From Typhlomys cinereus (Eukaryota > Chordata > Mammalia > Rodentia > Platacanthomyidae), in the NCBI GenBank assembly GCA_023101885.1, contig JALPQD010000006.1, positions 10,621,085-10,685,084 on the forward strand: a stretch of 64,000 bases of DNA. Reading direction: 5' to 3'. Below the pieces are notes generated by a model that saw nothing but the letters and a program-made list of their open reading frames with translations, did not search any database and was not told where the DNA came from. Of this stretch, positions 23,855 to 35,969 are shown piece after piece (the stretch's first letter is position 1; every line of letters starts with the position of its first letter). The translations under genes were made by a program, and so were the position numbers.

Positions 23855-23940
23855 AATATCGAGGTGGGATAACTTGTCTATAATTACATAAGTAGAAGTA
23901 GAAAACACATCTGGGGTCTGGTCTTGCAGCAGATCATATA
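23855..23940 (-). repeat. MIR remnant, antisense
   Basis: 'gaggtgggataacttgtcta' and 'agtagaaaacacatctgggg' follow the antisense MIR order (gaggttaagtaacttgcc ... gtggcagagctggga). Weak but collinear. It overlaps the first copy of a 100-bp local duplication. Confidence 0.4.
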
Positions 23941-23979
23941 TGGTTAACCACTGCATACACACTGCCATGAATTAAATGC
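23880..23979 (+). repeat. Local direct duplication, copy 1
   Basis: A 100-base segment beginning ATAATTACATAAG and ending GAATTAAATGC. It recurs at 24497-24596 with three substitutions and no gap. Confidence 0.95.
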
Positions 23980-24289
23980 CACTTCCTGCTAAATGTTTTC
24001 ATTCTGCTAGTCAGGAAAATTCCAGTTAAGGACCAGGAGAAACTTTCATTTTGTCCTGTTCAACACCAATGATTAAAATTTTTAAACCTTGAAGGGTAGT
24101 TTTCTGAACCCTTTTTTACAAATAAGAGGCAGCTCCAGAGGTAAAGTTTCTAGAGTCTGAAGTAACTTACCAGAACTAATCAAGAACAAGAGTGAATATT
24201 TGGAAGGGGTTTGGCCATAATCCCTAAAAACACGATTCCATATGCTCCAATCCTGAATATTCAGATCCTGCAAGCAAAAATCTCTAAAG

Positions 24290-25712
24290 TCTCAAATCCT
24301 TAATGATCAAAATCCCCCAAATCTCAATCTTGAAAGATTAAAATCACAAAAGCTAAGGCCTTAAAAGCATAATTCCCATTTTTTTAAAAAAGCTATCCAG
24401 ATGAAGAGGAAAACCAGATTCTGAGAAAGGGTACATATTCAATTAAACACAGGATTGTCGCCAGATTGCTGCCATCTACCATTTCTGCCCCTTCACATAA
24501 TTACATAAGTAGAAATAGAAAACACATCTGGGGGCTGGTCTTGCAGCAGATCATATATGCTTAACCACTGCATACACACTGCCATGAATTAAATGCTTTC
24601 CTTCCAAACCTGCCTTATGTCAGAGAACTGAAAAATTGTATATGCTCAGCCACCTTTTAAACCAAACACATGCTGATCTTGAGGTTCCATCCTTATTGCA
24701 AAACCAAACCAAATGGTGAACTGTGGGGTTTGACTGTCCAAGAAAGACTTCCTATCCTTAGCACAAAACCTAGTATGCAAAAAGCAAGCACACTTTTGAG
24801 TAATGGCTGGTACTCTGTCTTCATTGTTTTGCGGGGTATTTTAGATCAAATATATACATTTCATGCCATTATTAATTATGACAATTCTAGATTATTCACT
24901 TATTTGTACACTGACAGCTGAGAAAATGGCGCACGTACTAAATTCTTATTTGAAGCTTTGTTGGACTTCCTAGAAGAAAATGGATTTCACCAGAATCTCC
25001 AATCTACGATGGATCTGGATGCACGTACAACCAAGTTTCCTAAAAGTGAATTTCAAGTGTTCCTTTTGGCTAAATGAATTAAGTGGAAGATTCAGATGAC
25101 TGATTTAGCCAAGTCTTAAAGTAACAATGAAAACTTCAGGTTAGATATGTACCCCTGACAAAATTCCGATATATGGGTGTTTTGGGGGGGTATTTTGAGG
25201 GATGATTCATAAGTTAAAATCCAATGCGTAGGTTTGTTCACAACCAAAAAAAAGACAGTCTTCAATCCCATTCAAAAAGGAACACTCTGGCTTTCTGTCC
25301 AGCTGATGAAACTCCAGCAGCCTTCCCATGAGTGGAAGCCATATGTACTTGAAGAGGACTGCAAAGTTGGTGGCTGGTTCAAAACCACCTGTGTGCACAG
25401 TGGAATATAAAGATGTGAATGAGGTTGGGCATTGCTGTTTCACCAAAAACACTGACCCCATGTTGTAATCTGTCTGAGTGAAGGTGGTCTGAGGGGTAGA
25501 GGCAAGGGGGATAACACTTGGCTGGATGTTCTCACAACTGTCCGTGTCCTGCTGCAAGCAATGTTCAGCCCTTCCCCAGATTCTGCCTCCTCTTAACAGC
25601 CTGTGATTTCAATGGAAATTGGGATTTTCAAAATTGTTTTTGTCTTTTAGATTTTAGCATTCCAGATTTTAACTTTTGTAATTTTTGAGATTTTGATCTT
25701 AAGGGATTTTAT
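24290..25712. mobile_element. Possible ancient DNA transposon with inverted AAATC-rich ends
   Basis: The left flank (24290-24350) has repeated AAATC/AAAATC blocks with AAATCCTTAATGATCAAAATC. The right flank (25610-25712) is its inverted counterpart, with GATTTTGATCTTAAGGGATTT on the plus strand. The two 21-base cores match closely after complementing. The 1.3-kb interior includes a minus-strand frame of 116 codons at 25207-25557 with no motif I can identify. I infer a fossil transposon with subrepetitive terminal inverted repeats. No target-site duplication was resolved. Confidence 0.45.
24497..24596 (+). repeat. Local direct duplication, copy 2
   Basis: Same orientation as copy 1, offset 617 bases, 97 of 100 bases identical by direct comparison. 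It lies within the possible inverted-repeat element at 24.29-25.71 kb. Confidence 0.95.
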
Positions 25713-25721
25713 TTATTAGCA

Positions 25722-26030
25722 CGTGCATTAATGTACAAGTGTGTGCAGATATGCACATCTGTGCTCTCTAGTGGCAGCCGAAGGAGGAATATTCCTTGTT
25801 GTTTACTGTCTACCTTATTCCCTTGAGGAAGGGTCTTTCACTGAGCCTGGAACTAGCCTGGCCACCATCAAGTATCAGTGAGCCTCCTGTCTCTATCTCC
25901 CCCACAACTCTGGAATTACAGGCATATGTGTGATCAAGCCTCACTTTTTACATGGGTTCTAGGGATTTGAACTGAGCTCCTCATGTCTGCACCACAAACA
26001 CTCTTACCCACTAAACCCGTTCCCCAGCTC
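25722..26030 (-). repeat. B4 SINE, antisense, nearly full length
   Basis: The full antisense B4 order is visible: 'gtgtgcagatatgcacatct', 'ctaccttattcccttgagga', 'gggtctttcactgagcctgg', 'ctggaattacaggcatatgtg', 'gggatttgaactgagctcc' and 'cccactaaacccgttccccagc'. It is a fusion of a B1-like part and an ID-like tRNA head. Confidence 0.85.
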
Positions 26031-26034
26031 TTAT

Positions 26035-27275
26035 CATTTGCAAGTCAACATTCAGGAAATAGATGCAGAATGTGTCTTGCTAGATCGTAATGGACACCAT
26101 GATTGAGCATGTGCCTGTAACCTCTCCTGTATCTTCTTCCTTTGTTCTTGTACCGAGACTTGCAAATAATGATCCAATCTCTGAATTAAATTTGATTTCT
26201 AGTCTTCGTTTAGAGCATATGTATATTAAATTTAATAAGGTGCCCATAGAATAACAAAATCAATTAGCACTATGTCCTTTTGAGCTTAGTCAAACAACTT
26301 TGATTTGAAACCAGAAACGTGGAAAATAGCTGAAGGTATAAATGAAGCAACATTTCAATGGAATATCAAAAGCAGATCACAAATCTAACCTGAAAGACCC
26401 TTAGAAAGGTTGGAGACCAGACATCCTGCCCACTCTTCACACCAGCCACTGGTTGCTCCTCTGGAGCTTTGTGCTTGGCCTGTGATGAGAGGAAATCAGG
26501 TTGCAGTCTTCAGCTTCTCGGCAGGTCTCTCATCTGCCAAAAATCAGCTGATTTATCTGCTGACTCTGAAAGTAAATGAAATCTCCCAAGGAGACAGATG
26601 GCCTAGTCAGGATGGTATTTCACAGCAACATGTGTCTGTTTGAATAGCCTGCCTATAAACCTTTCACTCAGAGTCTCAAATTAAGTTGTGGCTTTTGGAT
26701 GTTACCTGGGACTCTACAAAAGAAAGCGCTCAAATTTCAAGCTATGGCATGGTTTTATCAGTGACTTAGACACCATTTTGTTTATTCATTCATTAGAAAA
26801 ACTTCAGATATGCACTTATTTAGGATATGTGTATGTGAGGACATTTTATATAAAAACCCAATCCAGGCGATTCTGATTTACAGCCAACCAGATTTATTAA
26901 TGTGTAATTCTGTACATTATCAAGTATAAAATATGCTTCATTGTCACTCTGAGCCTAAAATTTTACATTCCAACATAATGATAGGCCATAACTTTAGTAT
27001 CTGCTGTACTGTAGAATTGCTGATTGTTAATGTAGGTTCTTAAGTTTAAAAGCAGACAGAGGACTTTGTCCTACATGGTCATCCGGCAGTGAAGGTATGA
27101 ATCACAGTGTCTTCTTTTCAGGGGAACAAGGATGATGGAAGTAGGATGGCATTCTCATGAAAGGAGCAGTAACAGGAATAAAATGGAAACTGAGTCAGCA
27201 TTGCAGAGAATACATTTATTTTCATATTTTCAGAAAACAAGACTGAACTATTTTTCCCATTAAAATCACACCCCA
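26035..27275. other. Unique non-coding DNA
   Basis: No gene, pseudogene or clear repeat recognised. The frames at 26410-26643 and 26688-26876 are motif-free. Confidence 0.35.
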
Positions 27276-27276
27276 G

Positions 27277-27590
27277 TTCTGGGGAGATGGCTCAGTGGCT
27301 CAGATTGCTGACTGCACAAGCTCAGAGACCTGAGTCTAAATCTTCAGAACCCACCTCAAAAATCAGACGTGCTCACACTCGCCTGTAACCCCAGCGTTAG
27401 TGAGTAGGACTCAGGGGTATCTCTGTGGCATGCTCGTCACCAACCCAGCTTTAGGCTTTACTGAAAGACTTTGTCTCAAAGGAACAGGATGCAGCGTGCT
27501 AGAGCAAGAGACCCAGTCGTCCTGGCATCTACATGCTTGGGCATTCATATGCACATATGCATGTGCACATACACCCCACACATATATAAA
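27277..27590 (+). repeat. B4-like SINE
   Basis: 'ctggggagatggctcagtggct' (tRNA head), 'gtgctcacactcgcctgtaac', 'gactttgtctcaaaggaaca' (B1-like part) and 'atgtgcacatacacc' (3' end) are collinear with B4. Moderately diverged. Confidence 0.7.
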
Positions 27591-28059
27591 GAGACAGAAA
27601 TACCTTTCAAAATATCACACATATTACTTGAAATATTCCAATAAGCCCATCTGTATTCTTTGTATTTATCCGACTGCTTTCTATAGGAATAAAAGCAGAG
27701 CCATTTGCAATAGTGTACATTATATACAAAGTGACAATTTTCTCTTTTCTTTCACCATCATATTATGATTATTTTGAGTAAACATTAAACTTAATTATCT
27801 GCAGTTGAGAAGAAGAAAAGCATAGGATACCTTCCAGTGGGACATCTTGAGAGTCAGAAATTGACCTCCAAAAGAGTCATGGAACTATTTTGTTCCATGG
27901 ATTGTGTCAAAATAAGTGTTCTATATATATTTATTTGTGTGCTCTCATACTTGGTCTGTCCAATATTTATCATGTGACTATCATGGTCTAGGGCAAAAGT
28001 GTCTCCATGACTCCCTTATGCTGCCCTTATAGCTATAGCCACTTCTCTTCCAATCATTA

Positions 28060-28520
28060 ACGTGTAATAACCACTAATCTAGTCTCCATTTCTGCATCAA
28101 GAATGCTATAAATATCAAATCATATTTTTGCAATGTGAAATCTGTGAAAACACAGAATATAATGTATAATTGTTTTATAAGCTGAGAATACCTTGGATAC
28201 CTATGCATGTTATGTTCCACAACATAGTAGAACCACAGGTTGGTTGTTTAGTCCTTCACTCCATGGAAGACTAAAAGGGTAAGCAGCATACAGCTTATTT
28301 ACAGTTTGGGACCATTATAAATAAAGCTATCATGAATAACCATGTACAGGTTTAGAGACAAACATAATTTCTTACTCCTCTGGAATATATGCCCACGAGC
28401 ACAGTTGCTGGATTTTATTTATGGCAAGTGCATATTTAATTCTGTAAATGACTACCCTAATTTACCCCAGTATGGTAGCAACATTTTACATTCCCATGGG
28501 CAATCTGTGATATTGTCATT
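28060..28520 (-). mobile_element. L1 fragment, antisense, strongly diverged
   Basis: 'ttataaataaagctatcatg', 'tggaatatatgcccacgagc', 'acagttgctggattttat' and 'cattttacattcccatgggc' follow the antisense L1M 3' region ('aataaagctgctatgaacat ... gggtatatacccag ... attgctggatcatat ... cattcccacc'). Confidence 0.6.
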
Positions 28521-29302
28521 ATAATAATAATAAAATGACATACCATTTACTTTCATAATCCAGCTCAATTGAAGTCCTCAAGGGGTCTGCCTTTCCTCAA
28601 CATCTCTATCTACACTTCCTCCCTTAGGTAGTTGGAATTAGTATTCATAATGAGATTTTTAACTCCTGAAAGACCACCAAAGTGAATGAGTGGCATTGAC
28701 TCAATGGTCCTATGATTGACCCAAGACTGACAATATCCTTTTCAAAGAGGAACTTGTTAATTAAAAAGCATATTTAAATGATCCATATTAACATTTTTCT
28801 ATTCAATTTTAATCATTCAAGAGTATTTCATGACTGGTAATTTTGTGCTAGACCCTATGGCAGACAGACCAGTGGAAACACTCTTAGGATTCAGGACCAT
28901 TGTTATTACTACAGAGATTGCAAGCTATGTGCATCTTCCAATTTGCTTCCAGAATAGACTGCCTGGATGTTTTCTCCATGGAAATGTTAAACTAGGAGAA
29001 AAATTCCAAAATGTTGTGTCAAGTTTTTAATTAGAAGTGCTTCATTGAGTTTCTGCTTTTTATTGCCATTTTCCAGATGCTTCTTGCATAACCGTGCTGG
29101 CATCGGTTGACATAAAAGTGACACAGTGCTGGTGACCGCTTAACAACCAGCTTTGTAGCTTTGCTAATTTCCTTAATACTCCAACCATCCCCAACTCCAA
29201 GCTACTGTACTGATGGCAGGATTGGGAAGACAAGCACCATGCACTGTGGCGAGCCGATTCAAGCTAACTCTAACACACTAGTGCTATAGGTACGGTGCAC
29301 CT

Positions 29303-29396
29303 ACACGGGGACAGAGACTGGCGTACAGAGGACTAGTGTGTGCTCGGCATACTGCAATTTTGAGTTCAATCCCCAGCACAAAAATGAAACAAAAAT
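29303..29396 (+). repeat. ID-like SINE
   Basis: 'ggggacagagactggcgtac', 'ctagtgtgtgctcggcatac' and 'tgagttcaatccccagcac' followed by an A-rich tail (AAAATGAAACAAAAA) match an ID element from 5' end to tail. Confidence 0.7.
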
Positions 29397-29544
29397 CATC
29401 TAGAGAAGAATACTCTGTGGTATACAGAAAAATGCCAGTGAGTCATGTGTGTTTGGGCAGCAGGGGGTTTCTGAGGACACTTGTCTCACAAATTTGTCTT
29501 CTCACCTGCAACCTGAAAATGGTCCATTGCTTTTCCAGATGTAG

Positions 29545-29800
29545 GCCATTATTTATCCAGTAAATGCCTGTGCATCTTTCTCATGTTTGCTTAGATGTCT
29601 CTCTACTGCCTCCAGTTAAACTTAGAATTGTACATCATAACTACTTCTCACAGTCTTACTTTTTTCAGACTACTACATATGACATCAGTATATATGTTTT
29701 TTTTAAGTTCACAACTACTGTAGACTAGAAACTGCACAAAGACAGGTTTTATTTCTCTCTCGTCACAGTTGCATAATGAGTACATAAATGAATGGATTTC
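29545..29800 (+). mobile_element. L2 3'-end-like remnant
   Basis: 'gtagactagaaactgcacaaagacagg' and 'acataaatgaatgga' are collinear with the end of L2 ('tagaatgtaagctccatgagggcaggg ... aataaatatttgttgaatgaa'). Strongly diverged. Confidence 0.45.
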
Positions 29801-30419
29801 ATTGTCCAAAATGTCAGCTTGGCTCTACCATAGAAAGGCTGTCTCCCTTTGCATGGCTGTACCATTGCTTATTTGGCCCACAAGCTGGGTGATGGGCTAC
29901 ATTGTCACAGGGTGCCTTGACACCCACTCTCTTATAAGTAATTTCCACACCAGCAAACATTGTGCAATGGGATGAGGAACCTTGGTGGAGGGAATCATTT
30001 CTTACATTAACACTTACCAATGATTTCATCTTGTACTATTTTTCCAGTTCTAATAATACAGTCAATATACTCAACCTTAAAAACTTAGTCTCTCTTTCAA
30101 TGTAGTCTTTACTGTATCATTAAGTTATGTTTGTTTTATCAATAGAGTTGTGAAAGGGCAAAATGCTGCTTTTCTGTTGCATATGTTTAAGTTTTGAATC
30201 ACTCACACACATTGAAAATGAGAAAAAATCCTAACAATCTGAAAGTGAGTGTATGTGTATATGTTAACATGCTATTTATATACAATATGCATATTAAAAT
30301 ATACAGTGCATATAATGTAGACATGTTTAATATTGAAATCTCTATCATCTTAGACCTTAAAATAGCACCTGTCACACAGTAGACATGCAATAGTAAAAAA
30401 GAATGAATTAATAGACACA

Positions 30420-32625
30420 ATGCAATGAGAGTATGGACTACATTCTAGAAAGAAATATTGAAAATCAGTGATTTTCACACAAGAACAAAGCCTAAATATT
30501 CTACACACGAAACTACAATTTTACAATTAGCAAATGTAAATTGGAAATTCCAATAGCTTAACTCAGCAGAAAAAAATAAAAATTAAGATTCATCTAAAGC
30601 CTTCCCTATGTACCTTTCAGGGTCTCTGTGTTGAAAGTAGCAATTTTCTTAATTACCAGGTAATAGATTTTTCAAATCTTCATAACAATACTTTGCATTC
30701 ATGTGGCAATTTGTAAATTACAAAGCCATTTCTGATATTGCTACAATTATTATACAGTCTAGAGTGTTTTCTGTGTCAAAAGACAGGCTATATGCTCTTG
30801 AACCCAAAAGAAATAAAGTGTCAGAGTTCACTATCTGACTGTCAAGATTCATTCACTCTTTTTCCTCAGAAATCATGTGTTCCATTTTAGGGGTGGGCAC
30901 AGATTGTCCAGGTTAAAAAAAATCTATCCTCACTGTTCCTTTGCAGGTCAGCATGAATATGTGATAATGTTAGCCAATGTCTTTAAGTGATGGCATAAAC
31001 AATGCTCCCACAGGAGGGGAAATTCCCTTCTTGTCTTTCTCAACATCTTGATGATGGATGAAGCTTCAGAACTCATTCTAGATATGAGGTATTTCCATCT
31101 CTCAGCCCAAGACATGGTATAAAGGAAATATGCAGCACATTAAATAACTCTCCTTACCCACTTTCTCTTCTGCCTTCATGTTCATATTGGGAGGAAGTTT
31201 GGACCACTATAATTATGAATGTATGGATTGCAAAGGCTTATATTCGCCCCACTACAAATCATGTTCAGCCTTTACACTATTACAGCGAACTAGCATTATA
31301 AGACTATAGAACTGTCTCAAAGTCTCTACTCGTACTTTTTGGGAGCATTACCACATGCAAGCCTTTTAATCACAGCATAACATAGAAGACTCATGTAGAC
31401 AAAAACCTGAAAAGAATATGTAAGGACTAGACTCACAAAATCTCCAATAACTTCAATTATTTGGGGCCAAACGTCACCATGAGTATGTGACAAGTCTCTG
31501 GAACCACAGTGAGCTGTATCCACTGCAACTCCACAGAACTTTGTGAGTCTTTGGGACCTTTGACCCTGAGAGGTCTTATTGATCAGTCGGTTCTTGGCCA
31601 GTCCTAGAGTTTCATCACTAATTTGACACAGAAGTTCATTCTCTGTAGTAACTGCCTCTCTTTCGGGTGCTTACCATATAAACGCTACCAAAGCTGTAAA
31701 ATATACATATAAATACACTCTATACAATATTCTTCCAAAAGCTCATTTAGAGTACCCTAAGCTCTCCACCTTCGCAAACCCCTTAATAAGTTGCTCAGGC
31801 AAAATAACATTAGTGTAGTTTCAAAAAGTTTCCAAGCAGTTTAAACAAAGGATAGTGGATCCAATCAGTCCCACCTTACTAGTTTGAAAGAGAAAGCTCT
31901 CAACAATGTCTATGAAATGTACTGAGATATTATACATATTCAGTATTATCAGGCTCCATATAGTCTCACTGCCTAATCTTTATAAAAGATAGAGATTTAG
32001 TATGGGTTTCATGCTGGCACTTTCTACAGGAGTTGATGCTGAGATTTCAGGAGAGAAATTTGGTGCTAGAAATATTTACTATAGTGCTGGCACATAAACC
32101 AAGAGCTATTAGACTTTAATGCATTTCCCCCTAAACTTTTTATAGCCTTTCATTTTTAATCGCTGCCAATCTGCTGGTTTTATTTTAAATAGACACTTCA
32201 AGACTGTGCTTTGTCAAAACAGACAGATGTATCATTAAATTCCCTCCCAAATTACATATTAGGCTGTGTCTTTGTTTCATGCACTACCAAGGTATTTGAA
32301 TTTGTTTTAATATGAAGGGGGGATGTGAAGGAGGCCAGAGAGTTGATTTTCAGAGCAAAATAAATTGTTATAATTTAGAATTGATTGTTCTGATTGTACG
32401 TGGCTTTGTGGAATGCTCGCTGGCAGAGTGACAATGGCCTTGTGCTGTGGGCTCATCCTTAGGGGATCATTGTGCCCCACCTTCCTTGGACACCAGTGGG
32501 AGGTGCCACAGTAGATGTCTCTGGGGTTGTCTTTCCAATGTATTAGTCATCTTTTTAAAGAAAGGGCTGAGGGAATACACTTATCAGGTAATTATTCATT
32601 TTTTTTTCTTTTCAGCAGGGTTACA
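30420..32625. other. AT-rich unique non-coding DNA, possible conserved block at 32110-32440
   Basis: No gene recognised. The minus-strand frame at 31326-31523 is motif-free. The 32110-32440 stretch is repeat-free and has long homeodomain-like AT motifs (TTTTAATCG, ATTAAATT, TTATAATTTAG) in an otherwise complex sequence, which is how conserved enhancers often look. Only alignment can decide. Confidence 0.3.
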
Positions 32626-32627
32626 GA

Positions 32628-33072
32628 GCTTCCAATTCCTGCTGTAGCAAATTAATACCAGCTTCTTGGCTCAAAAATAACACATGCTTAGTTTTTTCAT
32701 GGCTCCGGAGGCCACAAGTTGCCATGGGTCTTACTGAGCTAAAATTCAGATGTCAGCGGTGTTTGTTCTCAGGCCTTAGTGCACTGCCAGATCCTGATCT
32801 TTCCAGCCCTTTCCTGTGCTGGCCACTTTGTCTCTCTGTCCCCGGGTTGTCAGAGTCAGCAGCCTAGTCATGTTTGCCTCTGACCTCGGTCCCACCATCA
32901 CAATCTTGTGGTGACATGGAATCCACCCAGAAACCCAGGAACATCCCTCTGCACCTTTGCAGCCTAGTTCCACCTTCCAGTCTCTTCTGGTTACATTTGC
33001 TCACATTCCAAGGGATCTGGACATGGGGATCTTTAGGGCCCAGCTGTCAATATGCTGTCTACAGACCACCAA
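32628..33072 (+). mobile_element. Ancient mammalian MER-type repeat, near full length
   Basis: 'cctgctgtagcaaattaatacc', 'cttcttggctcaaaaataac', 'catggctccggaggccacaag', 'gggtcttactgagctaaaattcag' and, at the far end, 'catttgctcacattccaaggg', 'ctggacatggggatctttag' follow the 'ctgctgtaacaaattaccacaaacttggtggc ... attcacaggttccggggattaggacgtggacatcttt' repeat in order. Exact family name not assigned. Confidence 0.65.
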
Positions 33073-33079
33073 TCCAACA

Positions 33080-34335
33080 AAAGCACATTAAGCAATTTAT
33101 CTGTCTAGGGAACTTTACTACATCTATGGCAAAATCCACACCACGTTATCTTTCAACCTGGAGAACTCTGGAAAACCACCACTTTAATGGACAGGTCTAG
33201 CTAGTACTTACAATCAGTGAAAGAAATGCAGCTTATCTTAAAAAGAGGCTACAAAGGCTCCTGTAGGCCGAGGTTCCCACTCCATGGAGCATAGAACAAT
33301 GGGGACACTTTTTTTTTTTTTTAGAAAACTGAAGACGTAAACTGAAAATTGACAGAAAGCGTGCAAGAAAGACTGCTGCACCCTAGTCGTCACATTTGTG
33401 TGGGTCAAAACAGAGGTGAAAATTTAGGGTTGCAACAACAGCCCGAGCTCTTTGGAAAAGGCAACTCCAGATCCCTGGAGCCCCTCGAAGATGATGATGG
33501 AGAAACCACCGTCACCTCCACAGACAGCTGTTCTGTGCATATGGTGACCCTCTGATCATCTCTTCCAGGGGAGAGATGGTTGGCGTTGGCTCGAAGGACA
33601 GAGCAAAGCAAGTCTTGTATTAAACAGAATCTGTCATTTGGGAATCCTGTGCATTGCGAGCAGTAAGCCTTAGGACAACTGAGAAGATTCTAAGACTAAT
33701 GCTGCCCCCATTTTTGAAGCCGAAGTCTCTTCTGTTCCTTTATTGTCTCAGAGCACCTTTCAATCTCTCTTTGCTACCTAGCTTTGGCTGTTGCCACATG
33801 AAGCGGAGTCTCATCCTGGTGCATTCCTGGGGCTCCTCCATCCATCTTTCCTTGTAGGAGATGTCCTGTGACATGGAATCAGGCTTTGTCTTCACACATC
33901 AAAAACAGAGTCTCTTCACGTTTCTTCCATGTCCTCTGCCCCACACACCCAGAGAGGACCTGCACAGGCCTTCTGTGGACCACTTCCCTCGAGGTCTTTC
34001 CTCTAGCGCCTTGATATCACCCTGCGGGCAGGTCTGACACCCAGCATGGCCACGGGCCATGCAGTGGCACACTTGCCACTTTTAAGGTCCGTTTGCCTCT
34101 GATTTTCCTTTCTCTTATTGATGAGAAAAAGGAATGCATGCTTATTTCCCAATCTTCCTTCTTACTGTGTAAAGTGGTTAATCATATACGGAGGCCCAAA
34201 AGTTATCCCTGGCCTTCTCCGTTGCTCTTCCACAGAGCTTGCCTAGGCAGCATCTTCTGAGCGTCTCTGCATTCTGGAACTGGAATTACAGGCAGTTCAC
34301 CTACCCAGCTGCATATATTACATGGCATGCCAGTT
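33080..34335. other. Unique non-coding DNA
   Basis: No gene recognised. Two overlapping opposite frames at 33349-33611 look protein-like on one strand (acidic EDDDGE on the plus strand) but lack splice context. A weak antisense SINE-like phrase ('ctggaactggaattacaggc') is at about 34273-34300. Confidence 0.35.
33310..33323 (+). repeat. Poly(T) run
   Basis: A T-run of about 14 bases. It could be the antisense A-tail of a retroposon, but no element body was recognised on its right. Confidence 0.7.
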
Positions 34336-34339
34336 ATTT

Positions 34340-34700
34340 TCAGGTGTCAGCTTGACAATTGAGTCTTTAGGCACACGCATGAGATTCATTTAGTCAATGC
34401 AAGCCTCTCAAGACTGCAGGAGAATAACCGACGTGAGAGATCAACCTGCGGCAGAGAGGACCGTTCCCTAGACAGATGGATGAGGTAGAGATGTGCTGGC
34501 ACACTGGCAGGCTGGCAAGATAGAAGATATGCCCCACTCTCTGCTCCTCCTGTGGCTGTGATGTGGCCAGTTCTCTTGCCCTTTTGTCATAATGGATTAT
34601 AATCTAAAACCATGGACTTGAATAAAAATCCTCTTGTTCCCTAAATTGTTTGGTTCAGATACTCATCACTGCACTGGAATATGAGACTAAGATATTTGTT
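34340..34700 (+). mobile_element. Rodent URR1-like repeat
   Basis: 'caggtgtcagcttgacaatt', 'gcaagcctctcaagactgcagg', 'ctgtggctgtgatgtggcca' and 'cctcttgttccctaaattg' are collinear with the rodent GTCAACTTGAC-type repeats at 14.9 and 16.6 kb. Confidence 0.55.
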
Positions 34701-34704
34701 ACCA

Positions 34705-35960
34705 AAGAAGTGGTATGTTGATGTAAAAGTGAGTCCACGGGATCTGGGAAGCCAAACTTCCAGTCCTTCTGATTGTGCAACAAATAGTTTAACTGCCAAA
34801 CAATCGTCCCACTTCACCACTACTTCCTTTCCTTATTAGGAGGCTGCCAGGAAGGAGAGATGAAGCTTGTTTCAATCTAGGCAAGCAACCCAAATGTTGG
34901 GACATTTTTGTCCAATCTAAAGGTAGGACATTTTTGAAGATTCACCTCTATTTTTAAATTCCAAAGGTCTTCACTGTAAAACAAAAATTAGAAGTTGATG
35001 TGAAATAAAGAGGGACAGGATCAAACTGAGCCATAATTATTCTGCCAAGAAGTATATCCACTGTTAACATAGGGCGCTTTTTTGCAGTCTTAGATGTTCT
35101 GTACAATTCTAACTAAACGCTTGAAAGCACTTTTCACATGTCTGTTTGGTTTCTTGTAAAACCATGTTGTCACCAGTTATAAAATAATATGAGCTTATTG
35201 TTATAGTTTTTAAACCTACTTTAAAATGTAAAGAAGAAATTAGGAGTAACAGTTCATTTTCACCTCAGTAAAAGAATATTGGTGAGATTTTTGCTTCTTA
35301 TTTTATGCTCTATGCTTTATCTTTCTCAATGAAGACTCAAGCCTGGGTTTCAAGTATCACTGGTTCCCTGGAGATGTGTGATGATTCTCACGTAAAGCAG
35401 CTTGCAACTCCTGGCCTGCGGAAACTCCTTTTGGTTGGCTCGGTGATTAACCTGGCATCAATTATACTAAGTGCTATTTAAAGAGAGAGGATGTACATCC
35501 TAGAAATTAAACCATTAACTCTAAATTAAGGCCATCACACAACAATCAGGAAGCTTTTTAGACACAAATGTTCCTTTTTTCCTTCCCGCCTTGCCATTGG
35601 TGGCTCCATCCAGTCAACTGAGCTACTCAGGTGGGCATCTAAGCGGGCATGGTTACCAAGATCACCTTTCCTACCAAGATAAAGTCCTACTCTTCAGGAC
35701 AAGATAGTAAGTTCCTAATTGTACATTAGGGTTCACAGAAATGAGTTCCTGCTAATGGAACTTACAGGGACAGACTTACAGGGCTCAGCAAATATGTTTC
35801 TTTATTAAGCTGCCTATATGTGCTTATGTGCTGATGTGTAAGACTTAGAAGCATCTAATCTTAATGTATAAGCAAATAGAAGGGATGTATAAAGTGATTG
35901 GAAATCAGAGGACATTTTTCTTTTTGTTGTCAGTGATGTGAGCTGGTTATCTTCTCATAC
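34705..35960. other. Unique non-coding DNA
   Basis: No gene or repeat recognised. The stretch at about 35420-35530 is complex and repeat-free (GATTAACC, CTAAATTAAGG) but shows no open frame. Confidence 0.35.
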
Positions 35961-35969
35961 AGAAGAGTT

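Noticed and set aside
25207..25557. 116-codon minus-strand frame considered as transposase
   Set aside because: No catalytic motif or known transposase signature could be identified, so it is only noted inside the putative inverted-repeat element.
33349..33611. Opposite frames with acidic (EDDDGE) or Ser-rich residues, considered as an exon
   Set aside because: No acceptor/donor pair fits the frame limits and no family is recognised.
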